Positions 11,568-22,555 of a DNA stretch of 64,000 nt are shown here, piece after piece. The stretch spans positions 992,001-1,056,000 of the forward strand of contig JAOVFP010000001.1 in the NCBI GenBank assembly GCA_025738555.1. The letters are read 5' to 3'. The DNA is from Cyathus striatus (taxonomy: Eukaryota; Basidiomycota; Agaricomycetes; Agaricales; Nidulariaceae). Positions within the stretch are counted from its first letter, which is position 1. Every line of letters begins with the position of its first letter. The notes under the pieces were generated by a model. That model worked only from the letters and a program-made list of their open reading frames with translations. It ran no database searches and was not told the origin of the DNA. The translations under genes were made by a program, and so were the position numbers.

Positions 11568-14500
11568 TTACAATGTATATCGAAATCCAGGGGCCTTATC
11601 TCCCATCTCTTTCAATTCATTCTCCTCATATTGGCCACTCTGACTTTCAAACGCTAGCGCCTTCGCCTTATTTACATGCCTGTATACGATCACCGCAATT
11701 GGAACCAAACTAAGTCCGATACCAATGAACATCAGTTCCAAGGCATCTATAACGGCTTAACACCAGTAGATTATTAGAAGGATGAAACAGAAACATACGT
11801 CCAAATATGAATCGAGGCTTATCCTTGGTACGATACATATTTGAAGCAATTGCGCCACCAAAGTTGCCTATCCCTATATAGATACTCAACGAGATACCGC
11901 GCTTGTAATGGCCCACAATATTATTTCCTAGCCTAGCATGATTAGGCAAAGACATGATAGATGATATACTAACAGGTTGACTTACCATGCAATAACACCA
12001 GGAAATCCAGCGTAACCAGCTAGGCAGAGATATGTACCAAAGTACTTTATCCCAATTCCGGCGTTGGAAATATTTATGGCGTAACCGATCAATGACAAGA
12101 TAAGTCCAGCGTATATAAACGGAGAGCGCATCTTAAATTTATCAGAGAAGTATGAAAATGCATATATGAGCATCGCTGTTAATCAGTCTTTTATAAAAGG
12201 TGCCATCAAATCTTGAAGCTTTTAAAAACGCACTAGTAATGATGTAAGGAGGTATAGTCAACAACTGGCTTATGGGTACTGAATACCCAAATCTACGAAG
12301 AATTCGTAAAGCTGAGCGAGATTGGGTTGAAGAGACTCAGGCTTACGAGTTGATGATAGTTCTATATTCATAGACACATATCAGCAAGACTTAGTAACGC
12401 ACGGATAAGGAAAAGGCTCACGGCAAGAATAAAGTAATTCCAGAGACTATGCACATACGGGCCTTATGAGGCACTAACCGTGCTTACAAGGTGGGATAAC
12501 TTACTAGGGACAGAGACCGAAATGAAAATTGGAATATGAAGCCAGAGCTATAAAGATATAGTTCTTAATGCAGTGCATAATGGAAATGACTCTAACCTTC
12601 CAATCAGATAGTGCTTCCCATATGTGCCTACGCTCAAAATGTTCTTCTTCGCCAACAGATGATATATCATGCTCTTCGCAGAGTGAGACTCGCGCTTAAT
12701 TAAATTAAGATGATGCTTACTTTTAATTGCAACGATGTAAGCACGTTCTTCCGGAGTAAGAAATCCTGCACTATATGGAAAATCAATCATAACTGACAGA
12801 AAAGCTCAACACCATCGCTAACAGTCTAAATCAGAGCAACTTTAAAACACACCGAAGAACGCAAGTACACCGACAAGAACAGTCACAATGCCCTCCAAAA
12901 TCTTCATCGAACAAACAATGTCAGATATCATATAACCACCACCAAGTTATCGAAGACATACAAAAATCCAAGACCACCCTCGCAGTCCCTTAACACCAGA
13001 CATAAACCCAATACCATACGCTAATAGACCCGAAAGAGCTCCAGATAGAGAAGATGCTCCGTAGAACAGCCCAATGCGAAACTGGAGTTTGTGGCGAGGG
13101 TACCAAAGCGTCAAACTAATATCACATATAAGATCGTGACATGGAAGAGGGAAGATTAATCACTAGTATACAATACCGGGAAATATTCCTGCTTCCGCTA
13201 TACCAAGAAGTGTGCGACATACGAGTAGTTGGTGGTATCTTTTTTCATATAATTTGAAAGTGCTTATATAGGTAGTAGGTAATGCTCACGTTTTTACGAA
13301 CCCCGTGGCAATTCTGACAGGGAATGATGTTCAGACAGTAAGAAAAGATGATGCGGGGAGATATAGAATGCTCACGTGATTATACCAAACATAACACGGC
13401 GGGCTTTTGGCTGTCCTGTTCGAGTTGTCCTTTGGCCTGTCGTGTTGTCTGTCCTGTTCCGCATCAGACACGTGTTTGTCACAACTTTTGAACCGGCTCA
13501 TGATTGCTTACAAATTGATCTAGAACAAAGGCTGAATTACTTAGGCTCGTTAAAAAACGATGCAATGTTGCAATTGTATACTATTGGAAAAGAATGACTC
13601 CACCATGTTCATCCATACTAGTTTATGTATAATTATGTATAGTATCATCTAGTAATAATTTCACTTCACAGTTATTGAGGAGAAGTTGTGAAGTATTTTA
13701 TATGACATGCCTTTTAAGTTATATTGACTTCATTGGGAATGAATTTTAAACAAAGAGAAGACACAAAGGGAAATTTTCGTTCTACAGAAGGTACTTTAAT
13801 TAATTCTTGCATCTACTACACAAATCACCAGTAGTAAGCAACACAGATCTGTACATTTAAGAAGAATAGCAGTATAATAAACAATATAATACATTAAAAT
13901 GTGTGTACAGTACTGCTTATAATATTCAGATGGTACATAACAAACTTTTAATGTATGAATATATTCTCGGCACACCACATGGGTCAGTTCGATTTTTCTG
14001 GGACTTTCATCAACACATTCCTAACTGGTTCAGTACGCATGACATCGTGACTGATGGCTGAACATGACAGGTAGCACGACAGGCCAAAGGACAGCTGCAA
14101 CTGGACAGCTAAAAGCCCGCCGTGTAACCTGTCAGTGTTCAGCATTAAAATTGTGGTTGGTGGGTAGGAACGTAGGTGCCTACCGTAATTCCTGGGAGCC
14201 ATCTAATACCGCACCACGATCAACTTATAAAGTAGTTTTATGAAAGGGAATATACCTCGACGGACGTAATTTCTTCAGAACCAAGCTGTTACTGTTATAA
14301 GCAGTTGAGAATAGCACACCAATATATTCACTTACTTTGAAGGAAGTTCAGAGAGACAATATGTCTACAGACATCAGTTACCTTTAAACAACTGCTTAGA
14401 AAAACCTACGATGTAATACATTGTCTACCAAGAGTCGCGTCAGCATCTAATCTCTTATCAGTAATAAATAATACCAAAGCTATGTTGAATTCGTTCCCCA

Positions 14501-14793
14501 CAAGGTTCAGCTGTGTCTCCAAACCCTGAAGCCTGGCATTTCCGATGTTACCTAAGGTTTACACTGCTGAGTAAATTCCGGATAAAGAAGAAGAGAGCCA
14601 TACCTCGATCAAGATACGAGCAAAAGTATAGCAGCGTGACTATGGGAATTAGTTTAAGATCGACTTTACGCCATATCCTGCGTTCTTCCAAGACCGAAAG
14701 GGTAGGAGGATGAGGAAAGTCAACGATTAAATCATCCATGGACTCTTTTTTTAATGCTGGTTGGGTGTACGGTTCTTCTGAAATCTTGTCCAT
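11568..14793 (-). pseudogene. MFS transporter, Dal5/anion-cation symporter type, interrupted by an insertion
   Basis: A many-exon 12-helix transporter of the fungal allantoate/nicotinate permease group, which imports organic anions. It begins MDKISEEPY at 14793. Recognisable blocks in order are TLLYFCSYLDRG, NIGNARLQGLETQL, LRPSRWLPGIT, then after the break MFGIIT, IATGFVKT, LLGIAEAGIFPGIVYYL, TLWYPRHKLQFRIGLFYGAS, GWSWIF, ILEGIVTVLVG, FLTPEERAYIV, GYSVPISQLLTIPPYI, NNIVGHYKRGISLS, GIGNFGGAIASNMYR and FGHALELMFIGIGLS. It ends at TAA (11568). Introns are short and in frame almost everywhere. The coding frame is split between WLPGITV (14181) and MFGIIT (13392) by 788 bp of foreign DNA. The segment around 12300-12400 also cannot be joined cleanly. 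The gene was probably functional recently and is now disabled. Confidence 0.85.
13393..14180. mobile_element. Non-autonomous inverted-repeat element inserted in the MFS gene
   Basis: Imperfect terminal inverted repeats of roughly 100 bp begin ACACGGCGGGCTTTT at 13394 and, on the other strand, at 14125. Both continue through GTCCTTTGGCCTGTCGTG. The 0.5-kb core is AT-rich and non-coding. Coding sequence of the host gene stops at 14181 and resumes at 13392. About 55 bp beyond the right repeat (14126-14180) also do not belong to the gene. I could not find a clear target duplication, so the superfamily is undetermined. Confidence 0.75.
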
Positions 14794-15998
14794 ATTCTTG
14801 TAGCGGTGGTAGTAGCAAGACGACACCAGAACGGATGAACTTATATACCCATCTACCAGGCAGTGGAGCCCTGGAATGTAGAACAGGAGCTGTGCTATCA
14901 TTGGAGATCGATTGGTGAGTGCTATAAATAGGAATATTACTAGAGACTAGTATACTTACCTGGAGGTATGAGTTCCTATGACAGCATGCCAAACGATGCC
15001 CGAGGACCATACGGAAGCTGAGAAAACTTACGACGAGTATTAGCCAATACATAGCGAATATTTTTCGGACAGCGCGTAGTACATTAAAGACGAAAGGTCT
15101 GTAATCTTCACCTTGATACAAGTTTACGCGATATATATAATTCCTGTAACTTAAAGAACGAAATAGTTAGATAACAGAGCTAAAAAGCAAGATCCCTATC
15201 CTAGACCATCCACTATCGATTTAAGTAATGATTAATCCTACAATCTTCATGTCACATTTGCTTGGGATCTTCAGCTCCAGCGCGCAAGCATTCGGAGATC
15301 CCACTGCCTCCTCAAGTTTATAAGTTCAGGGTACTGGGTGTGAAATCTCGAATGACTGCGCATACTTATCTGGCCTGTAGCACTATAAGTGGAATGAGGG
15401 GCTTAGTATTAACGCGGTAAAGGTTATAATTGCCACGATTGCGTACATTTCTTGTTTCACGTGCTACCCGCAAAGAAGAGGATGCAGAGCTTAAATTCCA
15501 TCGGATGCTTCCTTCAATCACGGTGAACAGAATGAAGACCAGGCACCGTCCTCGGAGGGATGATTAGTAACTCGATTCAGCGTGTGGTATGCAACGAAGA
15601 GGAGTATGATGGGGATATCATTGAGACTTTCTAATCTGCGTAGAACCGGCAATACAACAGGGCCCAGTACAAGTGCGTCTCTGCCTGGAGCGTTCGTTGC
15701 AGATGTGACAGGCCCTTCCCATACGCCTGTAAGCAAAAGAATGGAAGCAGTGCTGAAGGCAGATCTACCACCCCCAACGCTTCTGGACATTATGCAATGC
15801 ATGCTTCCGAGTCTTATCCTCGTCGAGACCCAATAAAACCTACTTCGCCACATTATCCACTTCAACGTCAACATATACGTTGTCCTATCCATAGAAGAAA
15901 AGACTCAAGACTCACAGAATAAAAATTGTGGGACATGCACGGACAATTTTTACGTATTTCGGTAACCCATCTATTTGTTCGATGGTCTCATACACATA
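14794..15998. other. About 1.2 kb upstream of the MFS gene, no confident gene
   Basis: Open frames on the minus strand (15518-15892 and 14732-15121) have hydrophobic stretches such as SILLLTGVWEGP and MYWLILVVSFLSF that could be exons of a membrane protein, but I could not assemble a product or match a family. The MFS promoter must lie at the left end. Confidence 0.35.
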
Positions 15999-17133
15999 GG
16001 CTACACCAGGGGGCTGTCTTCCGAGCAATTCGCGAAAGTAACCTATCCCATCACCCCGTGGGAAGTGGCTGTGGCCGCGCGCAGAAATCGTCCTTGAAAG
16101 CTTGACCTATCTCATCACCCCGTGGGAAGAAATCATTTGTAACCGGTTGCAGGTACATCGACGCGCATGCATCGCAAGTCTGGTCTGTATTGACTATTTA
16201 CTTGGGCATTGAAATCAGTAACGCCGACCGTACGTCTAAAAAAACCTTGCTTGCACCGATAAAATAAGTAATTTTGTGACAGCAAAGAAATAAGATTAGT
16301 ATTAAATATAAAACTATTTAGGTTGGTGCTGTTGCTTGGCTGTTACAGTGAGAGAAGAGGTAGTTTGGTTGGGACGGAGCATCAATTTATCTAGTACATT
16401 GACTTCTAGGGGTATTACTATGTGATGAGGAAGAATGGTACATACAACAGTTCAGCGAGTACAGGCATTTCTGTCTAAATACATACTGATTGGTGGACTC
16501 AAACAAATTATCAAAAAGAACATAGCTGCACCTCGTACACAGAGTGGGACACGCACACCTAAATACATTGTAAATATATGTAGAACGGAGCGCCACAGCC
16601 CAGTAAACCACAGCCACTTCACTGGTGAAAACCAAACAAAATGCGCTGTTGAGACGGCACACCCTTTCCAACGGCCCGAGAGGTGATGTATTCGGTCCTA
16701 AAACAACAAAAGCCGAGAGATAAAAAAAAAGAGAAACAGCTAACGAGACGAAAAAATGTTAACGCACAATAGTATTTTCTTTGTCTCATATGCCAAGTTA
16801 TACATTGCATGGAAATAGTTTTATATTTAATACTAATCTTATTTCTTTGCTGTCACAAAATTACTTATTTTATCGGTGCAAGCAAGGTTTTTTTAGACGT
16901 ACGGTCGGCGTTACTGATTTCAATGCCCAAGTAAATAGTCAATACAGACCAGACTTGCGATGCATGCGCGTCGATGTACCTGCAACCGGTTACAAATGAT
17001 TTCTTCCCATGGGGTGATGGGATGGGTCAAGCTTTCAAGGACGATTTCTGCGCGCGGCCACAGCCACTTCCCACGGGGTGATGGGATAGGTTACTTTCGC
17101 GAATTGCTCGGAAGACAGCCCCCTGGGCTACAC
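15999..17133. mobile_element. hAT-like foldback/MITE element (16007-17125) with 313-bp TIRs
   Basis: The element begins CAGGGGGCTGTCTTCC at 16007 and ends with its complement at 17125. It is flanked by GGCTACAC at 15999-16006 and 17126-17133, a perfect 8-bp duplication. The inverted repeats span 16007-16319 and 16813-17125, equal in length and differing at only a few bases, so the insertion is recent. The 493-bp centre has no transposase, and its short frames look random. CAGGG termini with 8-bp duplications indicate hAT, mobilised in trans. Each arm contains a doubled CCATCACCCC-like motif (for example 16049 and 16112), a possible transposase-binding repeat. Confidence 0.92.
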
Positions 17134-17916
17134 CGAAGTACGAAATACGTCAGAATGGGCCGTTTATGACGAATAGCAACTTGTTATTTGCCTAGACTCT
17201 AGAGACCTATTCCGACGAAATATAATCAGAAAATTCGAGGTCTAACGCCAACCAGAGCATGGCTAGGGAAAATGATCGGTGATTTGGTCTTTCGACAAGA
17301 GTCATGTACGGGGGAGATGAATTCAAAACATAGATTATGATCTAGGAACTTCGAAACCATCAACTTAAGCACACTAATGAAAAATGATAACAGCCGAGTA
17401 ACTCACCGGTCAAATTCGACAACCTGAAGTCCCAAACAACCACGAGGTTCTCGGCCCATTATCAACTTCCCTAATGTTTTTCCTTTCGAAAGCGGAGATC
17501 CTTGAGGTATAGGCACCGTAAGAGGTCAAATCAACTTCGGGGTAGGTCAAGGTCCTAGAGGGGTGATGATACGAGTGGAGGGTATCTGGAGTGATGCGAT
17601 GGAGAGGGAGAGATGGTACAAGAAGAGGCATAAGGAGAGAATGGGTGCGACAATGATAGAGGGGAACGTGTACGCCGTGTGAGGGGGCTAGAACGTAGCG
17701 TGTTAGAATGTACGCTCGTTGGGGTTAAAGTAGTGGTATAAATCGTATAACCAGTGCTCAAGTATCCAGGTAAGTGAACGCTCCCCAAGAGTAGTGTAGT
17801 GCGACGGAAATCTTGACAATCTGGCTCAGTTGGTACATCGGTAGATATCGTACATGTCCATCCGTAGAGACTAGTTCATACATTCATTCATCACGGTTCA
17901 GCGCACTTCCTACACC
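17134..17916. other. Non-coding interval downstream of the membrane-protein gene
   Basis: Minus-strand frames at 17410-17788 are rich in S, P, T and H and look like low-complexity translation of a pyrimidine-rich strand, not a protein. Confidence 0.45.
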
Positions 17917-18508
17917 TTAATAAGTACAATTCTGCAAAACAACACAACGAAACAGCGTACCATTCCCATTCCCAACATGTCTATCCAAAGCCCTCCACGC
18001 TCCCTCCATATAATCCCACTCAAAAAGCCACGGAACATTGTGCAAAGTGTGCTTCTCGTATATCCCCATCCAGTACAACCTATCCATGACCACGAATCCA
18101 TACCATCAGCGACCCGCTATTCTCACAAACATACTGAGAAGAATGAACCCACAGAAGAAAAACAACAACGCCATACATCCAATCCAGCGTATTTGGCACG
18201 GTATTTTTGCCTAAGTACGAGAGGAGGGCTTTGAAGAAGCCAAAGCCTGCTGTGAGCACTACGACGAGGATTCGATAGCCTGTTAGTCTAGGGTGTCGAT
18301 GTCGATGGAGGCGGTGCGCGTAGCGGGTTGTTGTTTCGTCCATGGGTGGCCCTAGTTGAATAAGAAGGGGGGAAGTAGGGTTGCTCGAAGCTGTTTGAGG
18401 GGGTGTTGAGGTACTATATGTAGGACTGTTTAGACGATGAGAGAGCTGTGCGGATTGCCAGCCTTCAGGCCCAGGTACGAGGTTGTCACAAGCTGTCAGC
18501 TGTGGCAA
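17917..18508 (-). CDS. Small uncharacterised membrane protein
   Basis: Two exons encode a basidiomycete-type hydrophobic protein of unknown function. The first open part (18508 down to 18153) has a polar Pro/Ser/Thr-rich head with MDETTTRYAHRLHRHRH, then TGYRILVVVLTAGFGFFKAL and TLDWMYGVVVFL, two membrane helices. A 73-bp intron (18152-18080, GTGGGT to ATAG) joins in phase 2 to LYWMGIYEKHTLHNVPWLFE, WDYMEGAWRALDRHVG, and a tail ending at TAA 17919-17917. The helix, then L-Y-W-x-G-x-Y-E, then V-P-W-L-F-x-x-D-Y pattern recurs in Agaricomycete hypothetical proteins as I recall them, but no function is known. The start is uncertain: 18508 is not an ATG, the first in-frame ATG is MDETTT near 18342, and a short upstream exon is possible. 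Confidence 0.6.
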
Positions 18509-18769
18509 CTTCGGTCATTCGAATCGTTCGATTGTCGCGGATGATATCGAACTAGGCGCCAACCGTAGTAAACCACAGCACTCCGAAGAAGTTTTATAAC
18601 ATTAGAGATTCGAACGTATGAGATGGGATAGCAGAATTTGTTGGCGCTCGAGAGAAGGTTGAAATTTGAAAATAAGCGAAGCAAACGAACAACAAATCGG
18701 GTTTTACCGTCACCGGCCTTTGAATTATGTAAGGCAGCACTCGCTTAGACCTAGCGCTCAATACCGCTC

Positions 18770-18815
18770 GGTCAGACGCAAGTCCAAGAGGCGGGAGATC
18801 CACCGATCTCGGAAC
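18770..18815 (+). repeat. Left copy of an inverted repeat around the finger ORF
   Basis: The segment with AAGAGGCGGGAGATCCACCG and ATCTCGGAAC is the inverted counterpart of 20107-20150 and of 26108-26160. Its partner at 20.1 kb lies on the far side of the finger-protein ORF. Confidence 0.6.
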
Positions 18816-19150
18816 ACATCCCGAAGTACCCTCCCCCCCCAAATATAGACTAGTACAGTTCTGCCATATTGAATCTCCGACGGCAGCCCTTTGCAGCGCT
18901 GGCACCAAGCTGGTACGTTCTCAGCTGACATCACCCTTGATTTACCTGCACCACCAATATCTTTGGGCTCGCATTGCAAGACGCGTCGTTTTGACGCGTT
19001 TGACCGTCACCACAGATTTCTACGCAATGGCACATAGCACCTGTACATAGTGGTGTACATACTGGATCCTCGTCACATGTACATACAGTCGATTGTTTCA
19101 ATGTCAATATCACGTCGTTTTCCACACATGAAGATCCTGTTTTCTCTTTT

Positions 19151-19778
19151 TTGCTGGGAGTTATTGACAATGTTCCGCATTTCAAGGGAGATGCTCATCT
19201 AGGAACCAGGGAGTCCTTTTGTAATCGATGTTCACGCTATGTAGGCCATGGTAACAACCCTGGAGAGTCTCAGATGAAGAAACATCAGAAAAGTAAAAAT
19301 TGTAGGGCCGCATTTGCAGGTGCGCACAGAGGTTCTTTTCTTTCAAGTTCGTTATAATTATATATATTCTTTAGAGCGCATTATTGAACGTTTTGAGACA
19401 CTACTGAGCTCGGGCTTTGCAAACGTTCCTCATCCCCAGCCACCAGTTCCTCCGTGTCCAGGGGAAAGTTTTCACTGGACTCTAGGATCTCCATATTCAA
19501 CCTTGCTTCGACATCTAATGGATCGTCATCCAAGCTGGGAAGAGATTTTATCCAATGAGGAACAATATCGTGTTTCACTCAGAATCTCGGTAGAGGAGCA
19601 AGAAAAACTTGGTGTTCCCACAGATTACATTGGCAACTCCCCTGTATATTTAACTCACGAAGCAAGGAGATCACACAACCATCAAAACTCAAGCACTTGT
19701 ATCTTACAGGCAGAATCCCCGCGACGTGCATGTCGTACTCTAACTCTAGAACATAACTCATCGAGGCAAATTCCTTGA
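19151..19778 (+). CDS. Uncharacterised protein with zinc-finger-like start, 5' end unresolved
   Basis: A partial gene model. Exon 1 contains FCNRCSRYVGHGNNPGES followed by MKKHQKSKNCRAAFA, giving the spacing C-x2-C ... H-x5-C of a degenerate zinc finger. An intron (19320-19373, GTGCGC to CTTTAG) joins in phase 1 to ERIIERFETLLSS. Next comes PCPGESFHWTLGSPYSTLL, resembling the C-P-G-x-x-x-x-W-x-x-G-S block that follows such fingers in many repeated Agaricomycete ORFs. Normally that is followed by a long C-terminal part. Here the frame ends at 19778 after about 90 more residues. No in-frame ATG precedes the finger, and the ORF is enclosed by inverted repeats (18.77 and 20.1 kb). It may be a truncated gene or cargo of a mobile element. 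Function unknown. Confidence 0.45.
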
Positions 19779-19964
19779 TTAACATACCCTACTGATACTA
19801 CAACCAGTGCTTCTTACAATAATTCAGAACAAAACGTGTCTTATTCATCTCTATCTCACATATAAGTTGACCCATTTATTACATATCGTACATAGAATAA
19901 CATTACGTTGACTTAGTCAGATGAAAGAGTAAAGCATGAATTCAGCTGAAGTTCTTTTCATCCA

Positions 19965-20150
19965 CACATCTACGAAAGTTTGAGCAGGGATGCCGACTTG
20001 CCGGGAACATTATATAAGCTGATCTGAAGGTAGTGCCGTTAAAGTGCCGACTCTCGCAATAACCCGAAATCACATCAAATCAGGGTTGCTTCAAAATCCC
20101 TAGTTCCAAGATCGGTGGATCTGCCGCCTCTTGCGCAAGTCAGACGGTCA
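19965..20150 (-). repeat. Dispersed repeat, copy 1 (second copy at 25.97-26.17 kb)
   Basis: The segment matches 25975-26165 in the same orientation. Shared strings include GTGCCGTT(A/G)AAGTGCCGA, TCAGGGTTG, CAAAATCCCTA and TTCCAAGATCGG, then GGATCTGCCGCCTCTTG. On the minus strand both copies can be read as a short peptide with VGIPAQT. The end near 20107-20150 is inverted relative to 18770-18815. Confidence 0.7.
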
Positions 20151-20263
20151 AATCAACTTTCGCCATCAACTTACGCCACCTTCAAAGATGAATGCAATAC
20201 ATACTTACTTCAGTTCCGCCTCAGATCTAAGATCTCACAATTTTTTAGAATACGATGCTATAT

Positions 20264-20478
20264 ACTATCATGTAACAAGTGTTTGAAGCCGTCTCGAGTG
20301 TTTGAAACCTTCATTATCTTGGTACCTACTTTTGCTACTGCCTTCATACTTTGCGTATCGATTCTATAGATACCATACAACATATATACCACTTTATATG
20401 ACGAGCGGATGATTCTACGTTCTTTAAAGGGACAATTCAAACACTCGAGACGGCTTCAAACACTTGTTACATGATAGT
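20264..20478. repeat. 43-bp perfect palindrome arms with 129-bp loop
   Basis: Arm 1 (20264-20306) starts ACTATCATGTAACAAG. Arm 2 (20436-20478) is its exact reverse complement. The loop contains no gene. A transcript would fold into a long hairpin, so this is either a foldback-element relic or a small-RNA precursor. Confidence 0.85.
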
Positions 20479-20591
20479 ACATGAAATAGATTGTACCAAC
20501 TAGTGGGCCCCTGCGGAGAACGGTTCTGAGCACTAAAAAGTGGCGGGGACTCATAAGCTTTCTTCAGCCTGTAATCATTTTTGTCTAATCA

Positions 20592-21228
20592 TCACTCATC
20601 GCCATTCGACTGTTCATCCGTATCAGACGTCGGAGTATTGCTGTTTATCACACCGCTGAGAGCAGAACTACCAGCTTGCATTTCGACGTCTTGCGTTGTA
20701 CTGGTATGTTTGATATACATCGCTTGTCGAGAGTCCAACGGCTCGATCTGAGTAAACTCTCCTGCGTCAGAACCAATTCCACCAAGTTCATCATTCGATC
20801 CTGGAGGAATATGTTCAGATAAATTATGAAATTCTTGTTCGTCAATCGGATCTCGTGAGGATTGTTCATTTTGAGCATGCACAGCGATAGACTCTGGTTT
20901 TCCGATCGGAAACTGTGCGAGGGTTTGACGTATTTTATCCATCAAACATGTCTGGCAGTGCTCCTGCACGATTTTCCTTTTCATCCAATCCAGATGTTCT
21001 AATGACGTCGATTTATATTTGACGACCGCGCTCAAGTTGTTATGCATGCTAAAATGTTCAACCATTAGACAGCTATGGTAGATATGTGAACAAAGAAACG
21101 TACCACTGCAGAGCATTGACGATGTTTTTCGTGCATCGTTCCAGTTCATCTAGCCTTTTTCGATCTTGAACTGATTTAGCTCTTTCCTCGGTTAACTGAC
21201 GCTTGAAATCATTCAAAGTCGATTTCAT
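20592..21228 (-). CDS. Uncharacterised coiled-coil protein (193 aa)
   Basis: Two exons, 21228-21104 and 21048-20592, are separated by a 55-bp intron (GTACGT to TTTTAG) and join in phase 2 to give an open 193-codon product. The N-terminal 75 residues are helical and charged (MKSTLNDFKRQLTEERAK, DRKRLDELERCTKN, then LEHLDWMKRKIVQEHC), suggesting a coiled coil. A C-x2-C and C-L-M-D-K-I segment follows. The C-terminal half is acidic and low in complexity (DELGGIGSDAGEF, and TSDTDEQSNGDE at the end) and probably disordered. No family is recognised. Exon 1 starts at a true ATG in good context and restores a coiled-coil pattern, so this start is preferred to any in exon 2. Confidence 0.6.
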
Positions 21229-21867
21229 GAGGAATTGGATGACAATTTGTGAGATAATGATGCTGGAGAGCGATTATACCGCCTTTATACAAGTCTGGAA
21301 TTAAAGTTGCACATTTAATAACAACTACTGATTGATTTTATGCAATTTATAATTACTGTATAGCTATTTGTCTGTTCTTAAGAACTATCCCAAGTCATTA
21401 AGAGTCAATGATACAGTCACTGAATAAAATGTATAGTATATGATTTAAAGAGATATTTAATAGAATGCCGTATTGTGGCATGACTGTAAGCCACTTCAAT
21501 ACATTCCCCGAATCAACGGTGCTCCCAGAAATCCAGCAAAGCCTGTACAATCATCGTATAATAACATCAGCAATCAGCGCATGTGGAACTCAAGTTAAGG
21601 GGCTCATACGAATAGCTCAAAGTTGTATATAATAATTCACGTACCACATATGTCGCATTCACATATTTTACTACCGTCATATATACAAGTAACTTCACTC
21701 AGAAAGTCACACTAGTAACTATACCTTAAGTCTCCCATGCCATCCCACTTCACCCATGCCTTCCCACTTCACCTGCCATCCAAAGTGTATATCACTAGTT
21801 AGTAGTAGAGATAAAAAGCACCAGGTTAACATTCATAAAGAACAAAATGCGTCGCAACCGGCGTATA

Positions 21868-21950
21868 GCCCACCGCGAGGGTCGAACTCGCAGCCTTCAG
21901 ATCGCCTAGTCATAAGAGTCTGACGCTCTATCCGATTGAGCTAGGCGGGC
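21868..21950 (-). tRNA. tRNA-Lys (anticodon CTT) with a 10-nt intron
   Basis: On the minus strand the acceptor 5' half is GCCCGCC, paired to GGTGGGC with one G-U. The D arm is GCTC-AATCGGATA-GAGC. The anticodon stem TCAGA/TCTGA encloses CTCTTA, then a 10-nt intron TGACTAGGCG, then A. The variable loop is AGGCT and the T arm is GCGAG-TTCGACC-CTCGC. Loop bases C-T-[CTT]-A give a lysine anticodon. The intron sits at the canonical place, one base 3' of the anticodon. The A and B boxes are intact, so it should be transcribed by RNA polymerase III. Confidence 0.92.
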
Positions 21951-22555
21951 TTTTCCCTTTCTGATGATACGATCTCACGGATCGCAGACCCGTAGTGACG
22001 TATCTTTCATCTCTGCGCCCATCGAAATAATTGCTCCGTCCCTCCCTCGTTAAAGTGTTTGCGCTTGATCCAGAAATGTTTGTGCTGCACATTAAATGTT
22101 TGACCATTATAGAATAAGAGCAAGTAACCACTCACAGACACTTTTTAATGCTCGACACTAACGCGTACAACTAGTATTAACGTATACCTCGTCAAATTGA
22201 TAACTTGAAGGACATGCCATATTATAGAGTATTTAATTATTGAGCTGGGAATGAGTTAGATTTTTGACCTGGGCCATAACATCACCGATGCTCGCAACGT
22301 TGTCAGTATATCGCCTTCAATACTTCCTGGATCCCACTGGAAGACATTGTCAGTGACACAGTACAGACTGCAGAGAACTAAAAGCATAATGGTAGTCCAA
22401 AGCGAGCACGAGAGTCAAAAATAAGTAACTTGATGCACACATTGATACGCGCTATAGTTCTACGCAATATTGTGCAGAGTCCGTACGGCGTCGTGATAGC
22501 GTCCCATCGCTCGTCAAAATAAAAGACTAAAGATTTTGCAAATGGTATTAAAGGT

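Noticed and set aside
17410..17788. Ser/Pro/Thr-rich minus-strand frames as an extra exon of the membrane protein
   Set aside because: The membrane-protein gene already ends at 17917 with a natural stop, and these frames look like low-complexity translation.
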